Positions 45,199 through 53,543 are shown, counted from the stretch's first letter. The stretch: DNA of 64,000 nucleotides from Hymenobacter aranciens (GCF_030580865.1 NZ_JAUQSY010000009.1:62001-126000); one strand, 5' to 3'. Numbers and translations are program-made. The notes: generated by a model not told the origin, from the sequence alone.

Positions 45199-45891
45199 CT
45201 ACTTTACTTGCCGAGTACCATGCGAGATAAATAACTGGCGCAACGCTGCCAGGTGCGCCAACAGCACCAGCGGCACCACGCAGCCCGGCAGCCACACGAA
45301 GGGAAAGTGCAGAATGGCCACGTTGGGCTGCTCGAAGGCAAAGCGCTGCAAGGGCGTGGGGGCCGAAAGCAGCGCGTTGATGACGATATTGAGCAGCAAG
45401 CCCAGGCAGAGGAAATTCCAGACCAGCAACCCGGTAGTGCCCACTTGCTTTTTCCGAAAAGCGAAATAAAACACCACCGGGGCTGTGAGTCCGGCCAGGA
45501 TGTCGTAGTTGCGGCCCTCAAACGTCATCAGCTGCGGAATGGCATGGTGGAGGTACAGCCCAAACAGCACCAGTTCGACCGGGATGCGCACGATGTGCAA
45601 TAAGGTCAGCACCTCCAGGCGCAGGCTGTCGAGGTAGCACCGACCGGCGGCCGTCAGCAACAAACCGAGAATCAGCAGTAGCGGCGGCCCCAGCAGCAGT
45701 GCTAGGCGAGGCGGCAGGCTGTCCGTAACGGTATAAAATCCGCTCAAGCCCACGCCCGCCTGCAGCAGCAGCCACACCAGTAGCACCGCCAGCGTGCGCC
45801 CCGAACGTCGGGCGGCCAGATAAAATATGCCAATGGCGAGGGAGGTGGTGGCCCCAAAAGTAAGGGGGAGAATAAGTGGCAGCGTTTTCAT
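45199..45891 (-). CDS. Polytopic membrane protein of unknown function
   Basis: About 230 residues with some seven hydrophobic segments, for example MKTLPLILPLTFGATTSLAI, LAVLLVWLLLQAGVGLSGFY, ALLLGPPLLLILGLLLTAAG and the late FVWLPGCVVPLVLLAHLAAL. The ATG at 45891 is preferred since it starts the first hydrophobic helix; an alternative at 45918 adds nine residues. No conserved motif seen. Follows the Crp/Fnr gene on the same strand after 79 bp. Confidence 0.55.
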   Translation of the reverse strand: MKTLPLILPLTFGATTSLAIGIFYLAARRSGRTLAVLLVWLLLQAGVGLSGFYTVTDSLPPRLALLLGPPLLLILGLLLTAAGRCYLDSLRLEVLTLLHIVRIPVELVLFGLYLHHAIPQLMTFEGRNYDILAGLTAPVVFYFAFRKKQVGTTGLLVWNFLCLGLLLNIVINALLSAPTPLQRFAFEQPNVAILHFPFVWLPGCVVPLVLLAHLAALRQLFISHGTRQVK

Positions 45892-45970
45892 GAGCAGAAC
45901 GGGATAAATGTGCTGCAAAGGACGTTACCACTCCTCCCCCATCACTTACCAAATGACAAGAAACGCCCGC

Positions 45971-46555
45971 CTACCTTTTGCCTCCGCCTTTGCGAATGCG
46001 ACTCAGCGAGGTATCGGTGATGCCCAGGTACGACGCCACGTACTTCAGCGGCGTGTGCTGGAATAGCGCGGGCTGGCTGCGCAGCAGCTGCTCGTAGCGG
46101 ACAGCGGCGGGCTCGGTAATGGTGGCCAGCATGCGGTTTTTGAGGGCCGCAAAGCCGCGCACGAGGACCGAGCGGCCGAAATCGCGAAAATCGTTTCGAC
46201 TGTGAAACAGCTCGTTCAGCTGCGTGAAGCTGATGCGCCAACCCTGGCACTCGTTGAGGGCCTGCAGGTATTCGAGCGAGGGTGTGCGCTGGAAAAAGGA
46301 AGCTACTTCCAAAGCCACCTGCCCGGGACCGTAGAAGCCGGTAGTAATATCCTGCCCGTCGATATCATAGGCAAAGGCGCGCAAAAAGCCCTGGTCAAGA
46401 AAAACGTAATCGTCGCTCACCTGCCCGGCGCGTAGCAGAAACTCGTTTTTGCCGATGGTTTTGGCCGTGAATTCCTGGGCTATTTCTTCGGCTTGCGGCT
46501 GCGTGATACGGCCGCCGGTTTGCAGGAATTGAATAAGTTGGGCGCGGTCGGCCAT
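45971..46555 (-). CDS. Crp/Fnr-family transcriptional regulator
   Basis: 194 residues: cyclic-nucleotide-binding-like domain (FLLRAGQVSDDYVFLDQGFL, DITTGFYGPGQVALEVASFF) and a C-terminal HTH (LKYVASYLGITDTSLSRIRK). There are no FNR-type cysteines, and the phosphate-binding cassette is not of the CRP type, so it probably senses something other than cAMP or oxygen. The gene starts at the base after the stop of the DUF4395 gene; they form an operon in the order DUF4395, crp-like. Confidence 0.85.
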   Translation of the reverse strand: MADRAQLIQFLQTGGRITQPQAEEIAQEFTAKTIGKNEFLLRAGQVSDDYVFLDQGFLRAFAYDIDGQDITTGFYGPGQVALEVASFFQRTPSLEYLQALNECQGWRISFTQLNELFHSRNDFRDFGRSVLVRGFAALKNRMLATITEPAAVRYEQLLRSQPALFQHTPLKYVASYLGITDTSLSRIRKGGGKR

Positions 46556-47005
46556 TTACTGCTTTTTGAAGGGCAATATAGCGTACGTATACACGTAGCA
46601 GCCGACGCAGAAGCCCGCGAGCCCTTCCAGCAGAGCGCATACCAGCAATGCTGCCACCAGCGCAGTGGTCAGATAAGTGAATTGCAGCGCGATTCCCAGC
46701 CCAATCAGCGTGCAAAAAACAGTCCCCAGCAGCGCCGCAAACTTCTTCGGCGCAGCGAGCGTGGGCCGGGCCCGCAGGCCAATCAGACGCACGATACGCC
46801 GCGCCAGCCACCGCACCAAGCTCCAATCGCCCGCCGTGAAAGCCCGAATGGCAAAATCCGCCGCCAATACAGCCATTAGCCAGAAGCTATTGAAAAATAG
46901 CGCACTGCTTACCCACAGTACCGTGATACCCGCCGCTACCCGCGCTGCATTTTCATCGACCCGCTCCTCCGAAACCGGGCAGACCAGTTGATTGACTGTC
47001 TCCAT
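46556..47005 (-). CDS. DUF4395-family membrane protein
   Basis: 149 residues, four hydrophobic segments (VAAGITVLWVSSALFFNSFW, MAVLAADFAIRAFT, KKFAALLGTVFCTLIGLGIA, LVCALLEGLAGFCVGCYVY). Cysteines at residue 9 (LVCPVSEERVDENAAR) and a late GFCVGCYVYT are typical of DUF4395, often found with thiol-redox genes. Directly abuts the Crp/Fnr gene downstream. Function unknown, redox or sulfur transport suggested by family context. Confidence 0.85.
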   Translation of the reverse strand: METVNQLVCPVSEERVDENAARVAAGITVLWVSSALFFNSFWLMAVLAADFAIRAFTAGDWSLVRWLARRIVRLIGLRARPTLAAPKKFAALLGTVFCTLIGLGIALQFTYLTTALVAALLVCALLEGLAGFCVGCYVYTYAILPFKKQ

Positions 47006-47149
47006 GCGTTTGAAATCGTCAACGAGCCGCCTTTGTTTAAAACTCCGGATGCCGCGCGCTAGCCCGGCGGGAACGAACTTTGCGCCAATCCGACTTTATT
47101 TACCAGCCGCGCCCCGCTTAATTCCCGGCCGGGCCGCCTGCTTCTCAAT

Positions 47150-47809
47150 ATGCTGAAATCATTGCTTCTCTCGGCGGCGCTGCTGCTCACCGCTGCCGGT
47201 CCCTCGGCCTACAGCTTTCGCGTGGCCAAGCTGCACTACGGCGGCGGCGGCGACTGGTACGCCAACAAAACCTCGCTGCCCAACCTCATCAGCTTCTGCA
47301 ACCAGAGCCTGAAAACCAACATCGCGCCCGAAGAAGCTACCGTGGAACTCGACGCGCCCGAGCTCCTCACCTACCCCTTCGTGCACATGACCGGGCACGG
47401 CAACGTGAGCTTCACCGCCGCCGAGGCCCGTAACCTGCGCCGCTACCTCACTGGCGGCGGCTTCCTGCACATCGACGATAATTACGGCCTCGACAAGTTC
47501 ATCCGGCCCGAGATGAAGAAGGTATTCCCCGAGCTGGACTTTCTGGAGCTGCCCTATTCCCACCCCATCTACCACCAGAAATACCAGTTCCCGACCGGCC
47601 TGCCTAAAGTGCATGAGCACGATGGCAAGCGCCCGCAGGGCTTCGGCATGCTTTACAAAGGCCGCCTGGTGTGCTTCTATAGCTTCGAGTGTGACCTTGG
47701 CAACGGCTGGGAAGACGTGGGCACCTACCCCGAAGACTCGCCCGCCACGCACGAGGCCGCCCTGCGCATGGGCGCTAATCTGATGAGCTACGCCCTGACG
47801 CAAAACTAA
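47150..47809 (+). CDS. DUF4159-family exported protein
   Basis: 219 residues with a signal peptide (MLKSLLLSAALLLTAAGPSA). The mature protein starts YSFRVAKLHYGGGGDWYANK, then LPNLISFCNQSL, FVHMTGHGNVSF, LTGGGFLHIDDNYGLDKF and YKGRLVCFYSFECDLGNGWED, characteristic of the DUF4159 domain, a flavodoxin-like fold also found in long membrane proteins with vWA parts. Here the domain is alone and secreted. Role unknown. Convergent with the next gene. Confidence 0.85.
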   Translation: MLKSLLLSAALLLTAAGPSAYSFRVAKLHYGGGGDWYANKTSLPNLISFCNQSLKTNIAPEEATVELDAPELLTYPFVHMTGHGNVSFTAAEARNLRRYLTGGGFLHIDDNYGLDKFIRPEMKKVFPELDFLELPYSHPIYHQKYQFPTGLPKVHEHDGKRPQGFGMLYKGRLVCFYSFECDLGNGWEDVGTYPEDSPATHEAALRMGANLMSYALTQN

Positions 47810-47842
47810 TTATGTAGCAAGCCTTAGCTTGCCGTCAGTACC

Positions 47843-48400
47843 TTAAAAATGTCGCCGCTGTAAAATCTCGCTCAGCACGAACGCCGCCCGTACGCTTTCG
47901 GGCCGGGCCAGCAGTTGGCGCACCGCTACTACCGTCGGCACACTTGGCGGCGGCAGCTCGGCTTGCTGGCGGGCGCGCTGCTGCCAGTAGTCTTCTATCG
48001 GCACCTCGCGGGAAGCGCGGGGCAGCGCGGCGGCAAAAACCGGCGTCAGCGCCGGGCGCTCCTGCGATTTTGGGCGAATGTCGGTGCGCTCCTGCGAGCG
48101 GGCGGGCTGGGCTTTGGCCTGCGGCATGGGCCGCCCGCCCGGCGTGCGTCGGGTATTGGAAACGGCTGGACGAGACTGCTGCTCAGACCTTGACGCTTCG
48201 CTGCTGGCAGGTGCCACGTTGCGCGCCTGCATCTGCTTCAGCATTTCCTGGAAGCTGGCGGCGGGCAGTTCCGGCACGGATGGGCGCGCAGGCCGTTCCT
48301 GCGTTTCGCGGGCCGCATTGTCGCGCATTTTCTTCACCATTCGCACCACGAAAGCTACGACGGCAAACAGCACCCAAAGCAACGTGAAGACCTTTTCCAT
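47843..48400 (-). CDS. Membrane-anchored disordered protein
   Basis: 185 residues: N-terminal helix VFTLLWVLFAVVAFVVRMV (about 4-22), a basic anchor, then a low-complexity region rich in Arg, Pro, Ala and Gln (for example RPSVPELPAASFQEMLKQMQ), and a C-terminal helical tail ending ESVRAAFVLSEILQRRHF. The C-terminal ten or so residues (RAAFVLSEILQR) recur in other Bacteroidota proteins of this shape. No enzyme motif. Function unknown. Confidence 0.6.
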   Translation of the reverse strand: MEKVFTLLWVLFAVVAFVVRMVKKMRDNAARETQERPARPSVPELPAASFQEMLKQMQARNVAPASSEASRSEQQSRPAVSNTRRTPGGRPMPQAKAQPARSQERTDIRPKSQERPALTPVFAAALPRASREVPIEDYWQQRARQQAELPPPSVPTVVAVRQLLARPESVRAAFVLSEILQRRHF

Positions 48401-48547
48401 AGTGCTGTAACGCGGAATTACATTCCGTGAATGGTGAATATGCAGTAGCTGCCCTAAGCGGCACCCGGGGCTACTTCGGCAAGGTAGCGAACCGCGGGCA
48501 AATCAATGCCTGAGCCCGGCGCGTGATAAAACTCCGCATTACAGCCC

Positions 48548-49123
48548 TTACCGCACACCCTGGTCGGGGAAGCGGCCCGGCTTGGTGCGGTAGAAGGCTT
48601 TGATTGTTTCCAAATCAGCCTCGTAATCCCCCGTCGGATAGATGCAGGGCCCCACGCCGGCTTCCTTGTTTTTATAGTCGAGGTAGCCTAGCTGAATGGG
48701 GACGCCCGCCTGCATAGCCGCGTGGTAAAAGCCTTTGCGCCACTTCGGCTGGTACTTGCGGGTGCCTTCGGGCGTGATGAGAATCACCAGTTCATCGTGC
48801 AACTCAAACAGGCGCACCATGCCATCGACGAGGCTGTTGTTCTTGCTACGGTCGACGGCGATGCCACCCAGCGACTGCACCAGCCGGCCCAGCAGCGGGA
48901 TGGTAGTCCACTCTTTTTTGATGGTCAGCTTCACATCCACGTCCATCAGAAAAAACGCGGCGCGGGCGTACATAAAATCCCAGTTGCTGGTGTGTGGTGC
49001 GGCAATCATTATGCTTTTCTTGACGCCGGGCGCCACGCGCGTGCCCAGGTGCCAGCCGGTTATCCAAAACCAGAAGCGCGAGAAAAGATACCAGAACGTG
49101 GAAGTTTTACGGGGAGTGGACAT
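48548..49123 (-). CDS. 1-acyl-sn-glycerol-3-phosphate acyltransferase (PlsC-like)
   Basis: 191 residues from the ATG at 49123 (MSTPRKTSTFWYLFSRFWFW). PlsC acyltransferase blocks: the HX4D motif in AAPHTSNWDFMYAR, the KKEWTTIPLLGRLVQSLGGI acceptor region, and ITPEGTRKY. It probably transfers an acyl chain to lysophosphatidate or another lysolipid at the membrane. Somewhat short for PlsC. A patatin-like gene lies upstream on the same strand with a 78-bp gap. Confidence 0.88.
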   Translation of the reverse strand: MSTPRKTSTFWYLFSRFWFWITGWHLGTRVAPGVKKSIMIAAPHTSNWDFMYARAAFFLMDVDVKLTIKKEWTTIPLLGRLVQSLGGIAVDRSKNNSLVDGMVRLFELHDELVILITPEGTRKYQPKWRKGFYHAAMQAGVPIQLGYLDYKNKEAGVGPCIYPTGDYEADLETIKAFYRTKPGRFPDQGVR

Positions 49124-49201
49124 GTAGAAAACGAAGACAACCGCCGTCAGCAGACCACAGCGGAGGGTCAAAACTAGGAAAATACCGGGAAACGGGCGGC
49201 G

Positions 49202-49987
49202 CTACGCCAGCAGGGCATGCAGCTCGGCCGCCCGGCTCAGCGTGTAACGGTAGCCCAGCTCAAACAGTTGGGGCGCCCGGCGGTAATCGAACACGCGCAA
49301 CTGCGCCAGCCCCGGCGGCTCCAGCAGCAGGTGGCAGCGCGCCATACTGGGCCGGGTGTTGCCGTGCAGCGCCAGGTGAAATGTGCGCTCCAGCAGCCGG
49401 GGCAGCCCACCTAGCTGTGCTGCCGTGCGCTGACCTACGGGGTTACTATTTACGCCTACTACTTTCTCGGTCGGAGCCGCCGTGACCAGCAGTGCTTCCA
49501 CCGGCAGCAGGTTCAGAATACCACCGTCAACCAAGAGTTGGCTTTGGTATTCGACGGGCTTAAATAACAATGGCACCGCCGTAGTGCCTAGCAGCGGCGG
49601 CAGCAGCAGGCCCGTATCAAAGCCCACCGCAGCACCTGCCAGCAAATCGGTAGCAACCACGATTAAAGGCTTTTGCAGCTGCTCGAACTGCGCCTCACTC
49701 CCACCCAGCAGCCGCGCTAGCTCCTGCGCAATACCGCCCGTCGAAAGGATTCCGCGCCAGCTAAAAGCCGGCCGCATTAGCAACTTAACCAAACTTGCTC
49801 GCTCGATTTCCTGCAGAATCTTCCGCGGCGGCATCCCCGCCGCATACAGCGCCGCCACAATGGCCCCGGAGCTGACGCCCGCCAATCGCGCCACCGGGAT
49901 TTGCAGCTCGTCCAGCGCCGCCAGCACGCCGATGTGCGCAATCCCCCTGGCTCCGCCGCCGGAAAGAGCAAGGGATAAGTGGTTCAT
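49202..49987 (-). CDS. Patatin-like phospholipase
   Basis: 261 residues from the ATG at 49987 (MNHLSLALSGGGARGIAHIG). Has the oxyanion-hole GGGARG (residues 10-15), nucleophile S39 in GVSSG, and the catalytic aspartate in LLVDGGILN. Serine hydrolase of the RssA/YchK type, likely acting on phospholipids or lysophospholipids at the inner leaflet. No signal peptide. The frame extended to 50047 lacks homology. Confidence 0.9.
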   Translation of the reverse strand: MNHLSLALSGGGARGIAHIGVLAALDELQIPVARLAGVSSGAIVAALYAAGMPPRKILQEIERASLVKLLMRPAFSWRGILSTGGIAQELARLLGGSEAQFEQLQKPLIVVATDLLAGAAVGFDTGLLLPPLLGTTAVPLLFKPVEYQSQLLVDGGILNLLPVEALLVTAAPTEKVVGVNSNPVGQRTAAQLGGLPRLLERTFHLALHGNTRPSMARCHLLLEPPGLAQLRVFDYRRAPQLFELGYRYTLSRAAELHALLA

Positions 49988-50047
49988 GGAATGCGGAGTA
50001 GGGTTTAGCTTGCCGTGTTGGGTGTTCCGAAATGCAACTCCAAGCAC

Positions 50048-50896
50048 TTACAAATCAGCCAGCCGCAACGTTTCTCTCAGCCGTACTCCCTTCTCCGTAT
50101 GTTGCACCGTACAAGCCTCATTCACCGAGTCATGCTCCAGCAGTAGCACCCAGTTTTCATCGGCCGCACGGCGCAGCACGTCTTCTTTTTCAGCCAGCGT
50201 TTGCAGCGGCCGCATATCATAGCCCATCACATAGGGAAGCGGGATGTGCCCTGTGCTAGGCAGTAAATCAGCCATGTACGCCAGCTTACGGCCTTTATAA
50301 TTCAGCACCGGCACCATCATTTTCTCCGTGTGGCCGTCGGCGAAAATCAGGTCGCTAAACTGCGGCAGCGCCACCAAACCTTCGGCTGCTGAGTTGATAA
50401 ACTTCAGCTGCCCGCTTTCCTGAATCGGCAGGATATTTTCCTTTAGGAAGCTGGCTTTCTCGCGGGCATTGGGCATCACGGCCCAATCCCAATGCGCCTG
50501 GTTGCTCCAGAAAGTAGCAGTGGGAAACGCCACCCGCAAGGTGCCATCGGCCTCCCGCTGCACCGAGCCGCCGCAGTGGTCGAAATGCAAGTGCGTCAGA
50601 AACACATCGGTAATATCGGTGCTGCTGAAACCCAGCTGGCGCAGGGAGCTTTCCAGCGAGGCATCACCGTGCAGATAAAAGTGGCCGCGAAACTTCTCGT
50701 CCTGCTTGTTCCCGATACCAGTATCGATGAGCAGCAGCCGGTTGCCGTCTTCAATTAGTAGGCAGCGCATGGCCCAGGTGCACATATTGTTGGCGTCGGC
50801 CGGATTGGTTTTCTGCCAGATAGCCTTGGGCACCACGCCAAACATGGCGCCGCCGTCAAGCTTAAAAAGCCCGGTATCGAGGGTATGAATTGTCAT
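50048..50896 (-). CDS. MBL-fold metallo-hydrolase
   Basis: About 282 residues from the ATG at 50896 (MTIHTLDTGLFKLDGGAMFG). The metallo-beta-lactamase signature THLHFDHCGG is at residues 101-110; further metal ligands are expected in ADGHTEKMM and in the late LEHDSVNEAC. The family is large (quorum-quenching lactonases, glyoxalases and others); the GGAMFGVVPKAIWQK start resembles the Bacteroidota group with unknown substrates. Upstream is a 15-bp inverted repeat separating it from accA. Confidence 0.88.
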   Translation of the reverse strand: MTIHTLDTGLFKLDGGAMFGVVPKAIWQKTNPADANNMCTWAMRCLLIEDGNRLLLIDTGIGNKQDEKFRGHFYLHGDASLESSLRQLGFSSTDITDVFLTHLHFDHCGGSVQREADGTLRVAFPTATFWSNQAHWDWAVMPNAREKASFLKENILPIQESGQLKFINSAAEGLVALPQFSDLIFADGHTEKMMVPVLNYKGRKLAYMADLLPSTGHIPLPYVMGYDMRPLQTLAEKEDVLRRAADENWVLLLEHDSVNEACTVQHTEKGVRLRETLRLADL

Positions 50897-50904
50897 GAAG
50901 TCAA

Positions 50905-50976
50905 TGTGCAATCAGCAATTAATAATGAGCAATAGCCCAGCATCAGCAAAAATCATTGTCCATTGCTGATTGCACA
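50905..50976. repeat. 15-bp inverted repeat upstream of the MBL gene
   Basis: TGTGCAATCAGCAAT (50905-50919) pairs exactly with 50962-50976; flanking TCAATG / CATTGA words extend the similarity. AT-rich spacer, no gene. Confidence 0.8.
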
Positions 50977-50989
50977 TTGCTCATTGACT

Positions 50990-51937
50990 TTATTCCACTA
51001 CCACCCCCATGGCCGAAAACTTATCAATCCGCTGCGAAATCCGCTCATCGGCGGGCACGGCCGCCAGTTCATCCAGCGTTTTGATGAGGGTTTTCTTCAG
51101 TGTCTTAATCATCGTGTCGGGGTCGGTATGCGCGCCGCCCAGGGGCTCCTTCACGATACCATCTACAAGGCCTGCCTTCTGCATATCGGTCGCCGTCAGC
51201 TTCAAGGCTTCAGCCGCCTGCTCTTTATAATCCCAGGAGCGCCACAGAATGCTGGAGCACGATTCAGGCGAAATTACCGAGTACCAGGTGTTTTCCAGCA
51301 TCAGTACCCGGTCGCCGATGGCGATGCCCAAAGCCCCACCGCTGGCCCCTTCGCCAATGATGACGCAGATAACCGGCACCTTGAGCATGAACATTTCCTT
51401 GAGGTTACGGGCAATGGCTTCGCCTTGACCTCGCTCCTCGGCTTCTAGGCCTGGAAAAGCGCCGGGCGTGTCAATCAGGGTCACGATGGGCTTACCGAAT
51501 TTCTCGGCCATCTTCATCAGGCGCAGGGCTTTGCGGTACCCCTCGGGGTTGGGCATGCCAAAATTGCGGAACTGGCGCTGCTTGGTATTGTGCCCCTTCT
51601 GCTGGCCGATAAACATAACGGTGCGCCCATCGAGCTCACCGAAGCCGCCTACCATGGCCTTATCGTCGGCCACGGTGCGGTCGCCGTGCAGCTCCACAAA
51701 CTTCTCGGCCATGCCGCCGATATAGTCGAGCGTGTAGGGCCGCTCTGGGTGGCGCGAGAGCTGCACGCGCTGCCAGCGCGTCAGGTTAGCGTAGGTTTCC
51801 TTCTTGAGGTCTTTTATTTTCTTCTCCAGCGCCGCGACGGCATCGCTGACGTCCACGTCAGAATCGGCCGCAAGCTGTTGCATTTCTTTTAGTTTGCCTT
51901 CAAGTGCGGCAATGGGTTGTTCAAAATCGAGGAGCAT
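50990..51937 (-). CDS. accA: Acetyl-CoA carboxylase carboxyltransferase subunit alpha
   Basis: Transfers CO2 from biotin to acetyl-CoA to give malonyl-CoA, the first step of fatty-acid synthesis; works with AccD. 315 residues, full length: N-terminal coiled coil (LEGKLKEMQQLAAD), RHPERPYTLDYIGGM, FIGQQKGHNTKQRQFRNFGM, LIDTPGAFPGLEAEERGQGE, VIGEGASGGALGIAIGDRV and TWYSVISPESCSSILW. A -7 box (TACCTTTG on the minus strand, 52058-52065) lies 121 bp upstream. Divergent from tRNA-Asp. Confidence 0.96.
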   Translation of the reverse strand: MLLDFEQPIAALEGKLKEMQQLAADSDVDVSDAVAALEKKIKDLKKETYANLTRWQRVQLSRHPERPYTLDYIGGMAEKFVELHGDRTVADDKAMVGGFGELDGRTVMFIGQQKGHNTKQRQFRNFGMPNPEGYRKALRLMKMAEKFGKPIVTLIDTPGAFPGLEAEERGQGEAIARNLKEMFMLKVPVICVIIGEGASGGALGIAIGDRVLMLENTWYSVISPESCSSILWRSWDYKEQAAEALKLTATDMQKAGLVDGIVKEPLGGAHTDPDTMIKTLKKTLIKTLDELAAVPADERISQRIDKFSAMGVVVE

Positions 51938-52057
51938 GAACGACGGGTGGGGTGGTTTGGAAATCTGATTCGGGCAGCCGCAGGCAAACAGGCGCAGTTT
52001 GGACGGGGCTCAAAACCCTGACCTCACACGCCTGCTTTTTTCCTGCTGGGCGAGTAA

Positions 52058-52065
52058 CAAAGGTA
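52058..52065 (-). promoter_or_regulatory. -7 promoter box of accA
   Basis: TACCTTTG on the minus strand, followed by GTTAC. The 304-bp intergenic region 51938-52241 otherwise contains only the tRNA-Asp promoter. Confidence 0.45.
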
Positions 52066-52166
52066 AAACATCCGCCGTCGGCAAATCCGGCAAAAATTAA
52101 TTGGCTTGAAAAACAGTCTGCAAGACATCCCAAGAAGCTTTTTCCGAAAAAACTTTGCCCCCAGGC

Positions 52167-52198
52167 TTGCAGAAGGCAATTTTCCTGCCCTACCTTTG
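52167..52198 (+). promoter_or_regulatory. Promoter of tRNA-Asp
   Basis: TTG (52167-52169), 21-bp spacer, TACCTTTG (52191-52198). Predicted start about 35-40 bp before the mature tRNA. Confidence 0.6.
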
Positions 52199-52241
52199 TA
52201 TCACCAAAACGGAAAACGGCAACGCTTTCCGCCAAGCAAAC

Positions 52242-52315
52242 GGTTTGGTAGTTCAGTTGGTTAGAATGCCGCCCTGTCACGGCGGAGGTCGCGGGTTCGA
52301 GTCCCGTCCAGACCG
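52242..52315 (+). tRNA. tRNA-Asp (GTC)
   Basis: 74 nt cloverleaf: acceptor GGTTTGG pairs with CCAGACC, anticodon stem CCGCC/GGCGG holds the loop CTGTCAC with anticodon GTC at 52276-52278, and the T loop is GGTTCGAGTCC. Discriminator G; no encoded CCA. A terminator begins 13 bp downstream. The prophage-like region follows. Confidence 0.97.
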
Positions 52316-52327
52316 CGAACTGTTTGC

Positions 52328-52363
52328 AAAAAGGCCATTTCCAGCACGGAAATGGCCTTTTTT
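52328..52363. terminator. Bidirectional terminator after tRNA-Asp / recombinase
   Basis: Fifteen-bp stem AAAAAGGCCATTTCC / GGAAATGGCCTTTTT with loop AGCAC; serves tRNA-Asp and, on the other strand, the recombinase gene. Confidence 0.88.
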
Positions 52364-52415
52364 ATTGTCCAAACAAAAAAGGGTGGCAGAAAGGGTGGCA
52401 GTCTGCCACCAGAAA

Positions 52416-53036
52416 TCAAGCTTCCGAGGCGAGGTATTTGTGCACTGTGCCGACCGACACACCGGTGGCATCCGCAATTTTTCGCAGGCTCAGCCCCTCC
52501 CCTTTCAGCCGGCGCACCTCGGCCACGACGCTTTCATCGGTGGGCCGGCGGCCGTGCTGGTACTGCTCGCCGGCGGCTTCCACCTGCGCTTTCTTACGGG
52601 CCTGGCCCAGGCGCACGTTCTCGGAGTGGCGCTGGTTGCGATAAGCGGCGGCCCAGGCAATGATGGCGCGGTAGAGGTCGCGCATGGGGCCGGTGGTGTT
52701 GAGCAGCGGCTCGTGGTAGCTCCAGAAGCTGACGTTGCACTGGTCGAGTGTGGCCAGGTGCCCGAACACGGCCTCGATGCCCTCGGAGCTGAAGCGGTCG
52801 AGCGCCGTCACGCGTACCAAGTCGAAGCGCCGCTTTTTGGCATCGGCCAACAGTTGCTGAAACTGGCGGCGGGTGGCCTTGCCGCCGGATTCCTCGTCGA
52901 CGTACTCTTTTATAATAGTATCACCGGCGCGCTCGGTCTCGCGGCGTAGCAGCAGGAGTTGGTTTTCGGGGTTTTGGTCTTTGTCAGACGTCGATACCCG
53001 GGCGTAGAGAGCTACCCGCGTCAGTTGGTGTGTCAT
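52416..53036 (-). CDS. Small serine recombinase (resolvase/invertase family)
   Basis: 206 residues from the ATG at 53036 (MTHQLTRVALYARVSTSDKD). Catalytic domain with YARVSTSDKDQ (S15 the predicted nucleophile, R13 conserved), VRVTALDRFSSEGIEAVFGH, the dimer helix, and a C-terminal HTH (GLSLRKIADATGVSVGTVHK). The size is that of a Hin/Gin-type invertase or a Tn3-type resolvase, not of a large serine integrase. It could invert or resolve a phage segment. Its first 53 bp overlap the end of the BLUF gene, so both are translated from one mRNA. An alternative ATG at 53051 exists. Confidence 0.88.
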   Translation of the reverse strand: MTHQLTRVALYARVSTSDKDQNPENQLLLLRRETERAGDTIIKEYVDEESGGKATRRQFQQLLADAKKRRFDLVRVTALDRFSSEGIEAVFGHLATLDQCNVSFWSYHEPLLNTTGPMRDLYRAIIAWAAAYRNQRHSENVRLGQARKKAQVEAAGEQYQHGRRPTDESVVAEVRRLKGEGLSLRKIADATGVSVGTVHKYLASEA

Positions 53037-53451
53037 GGTCAGGGAAGACAAATTTCTTGGCTAGCTGCAGGATTACCGCATGGGCGGGGCCGAGCGTCGT
53101 TAGGTCTGCCGCCAATTGGTCAGCCGATACGTAGCCAGCCAGCGCTTTGAGTTGCTGCCTGGTGTATAGTTGAAAGGCCATAGACCATTCAGTGAAGCTG
53201 CGCCGACTCACGGCCTCATCAACCAGCTTCACGAGATGGAAATGGCGCGGGTCTTGCGTGATACGTGCGTAGAGCAGGTGTACGACTTCTTTCTCCCCCT
53301 CCAGCAACTGAATAAACAGCCCCTCTGAATACATCAGTACGCCTGTAATGTGCATTTGTTTATTCGCTTGCCGGGACTGCACGAGCAGCGACGCGAGTTC
53401 CTCGTCTGAAAATAACTGGTGCGCATAGCTCAGGTATATGAGGTGGTGCAT
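52984..53451 (-). CDS. BLUF-domain blue-light photoreceptor
   Basis: 155 residues from the ATG at 53451 (MHHLIYLSYAHQLFSDEELA). The flavin-binding BLUF domain (about 1-95) keeps all the photocycle residues: Y6, N30, Q48 (FIQLLEG), W89 and M91 (TEWSMAF). The C-terminal 60 residues are helical (RQQLKALAGYVSADQLAADL), as in short BLUF proteins that act through partner binding. The longer frame to 53505 is rejected because a -7 box (53480-53487, minus strand) lies within it. Its 3' end overlaps the serine recombinase gene. A light-dependent control of recombination is inferred, not shown. Confidence 0.9.
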   Translation of the reverse strand: MHHLIYLSYAHQLFSDEELASLLVQSRQANKQMHITGVLMYSEGLFIQLLEGEKEVVHLLYARITQDPRHFHLVKLVDEAVSRRSFTEWSMAFQLYTRQQLKALAGYVSADQLAADLTTLGPAHAVILQLAKKFVFPDHDTPTDAGSSLRPGIDV

Positions 53452-53479
53452 TCGGGTAGAGAAGGCAGAAAAAGAGCGA

Positions 53480-53487
53480 CAAATGTA
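53480..53487 (-). promoter_or_regulatory. -7 promoter box of the BLUF-recombinase operon
   Basis: TACATTTG on the minus strand ends 29 bp before the BLUF ATG. A TTTTG lies 15 bp upstream (53507-53503), a little closer than usual. Confidence 0.5.
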
Positions 53488-53543
53488 GCGACCGCCCCTG
53501 TTCAAAATAGATTTCTTTTCTGAACACTTTTTCGACCCCGCGC

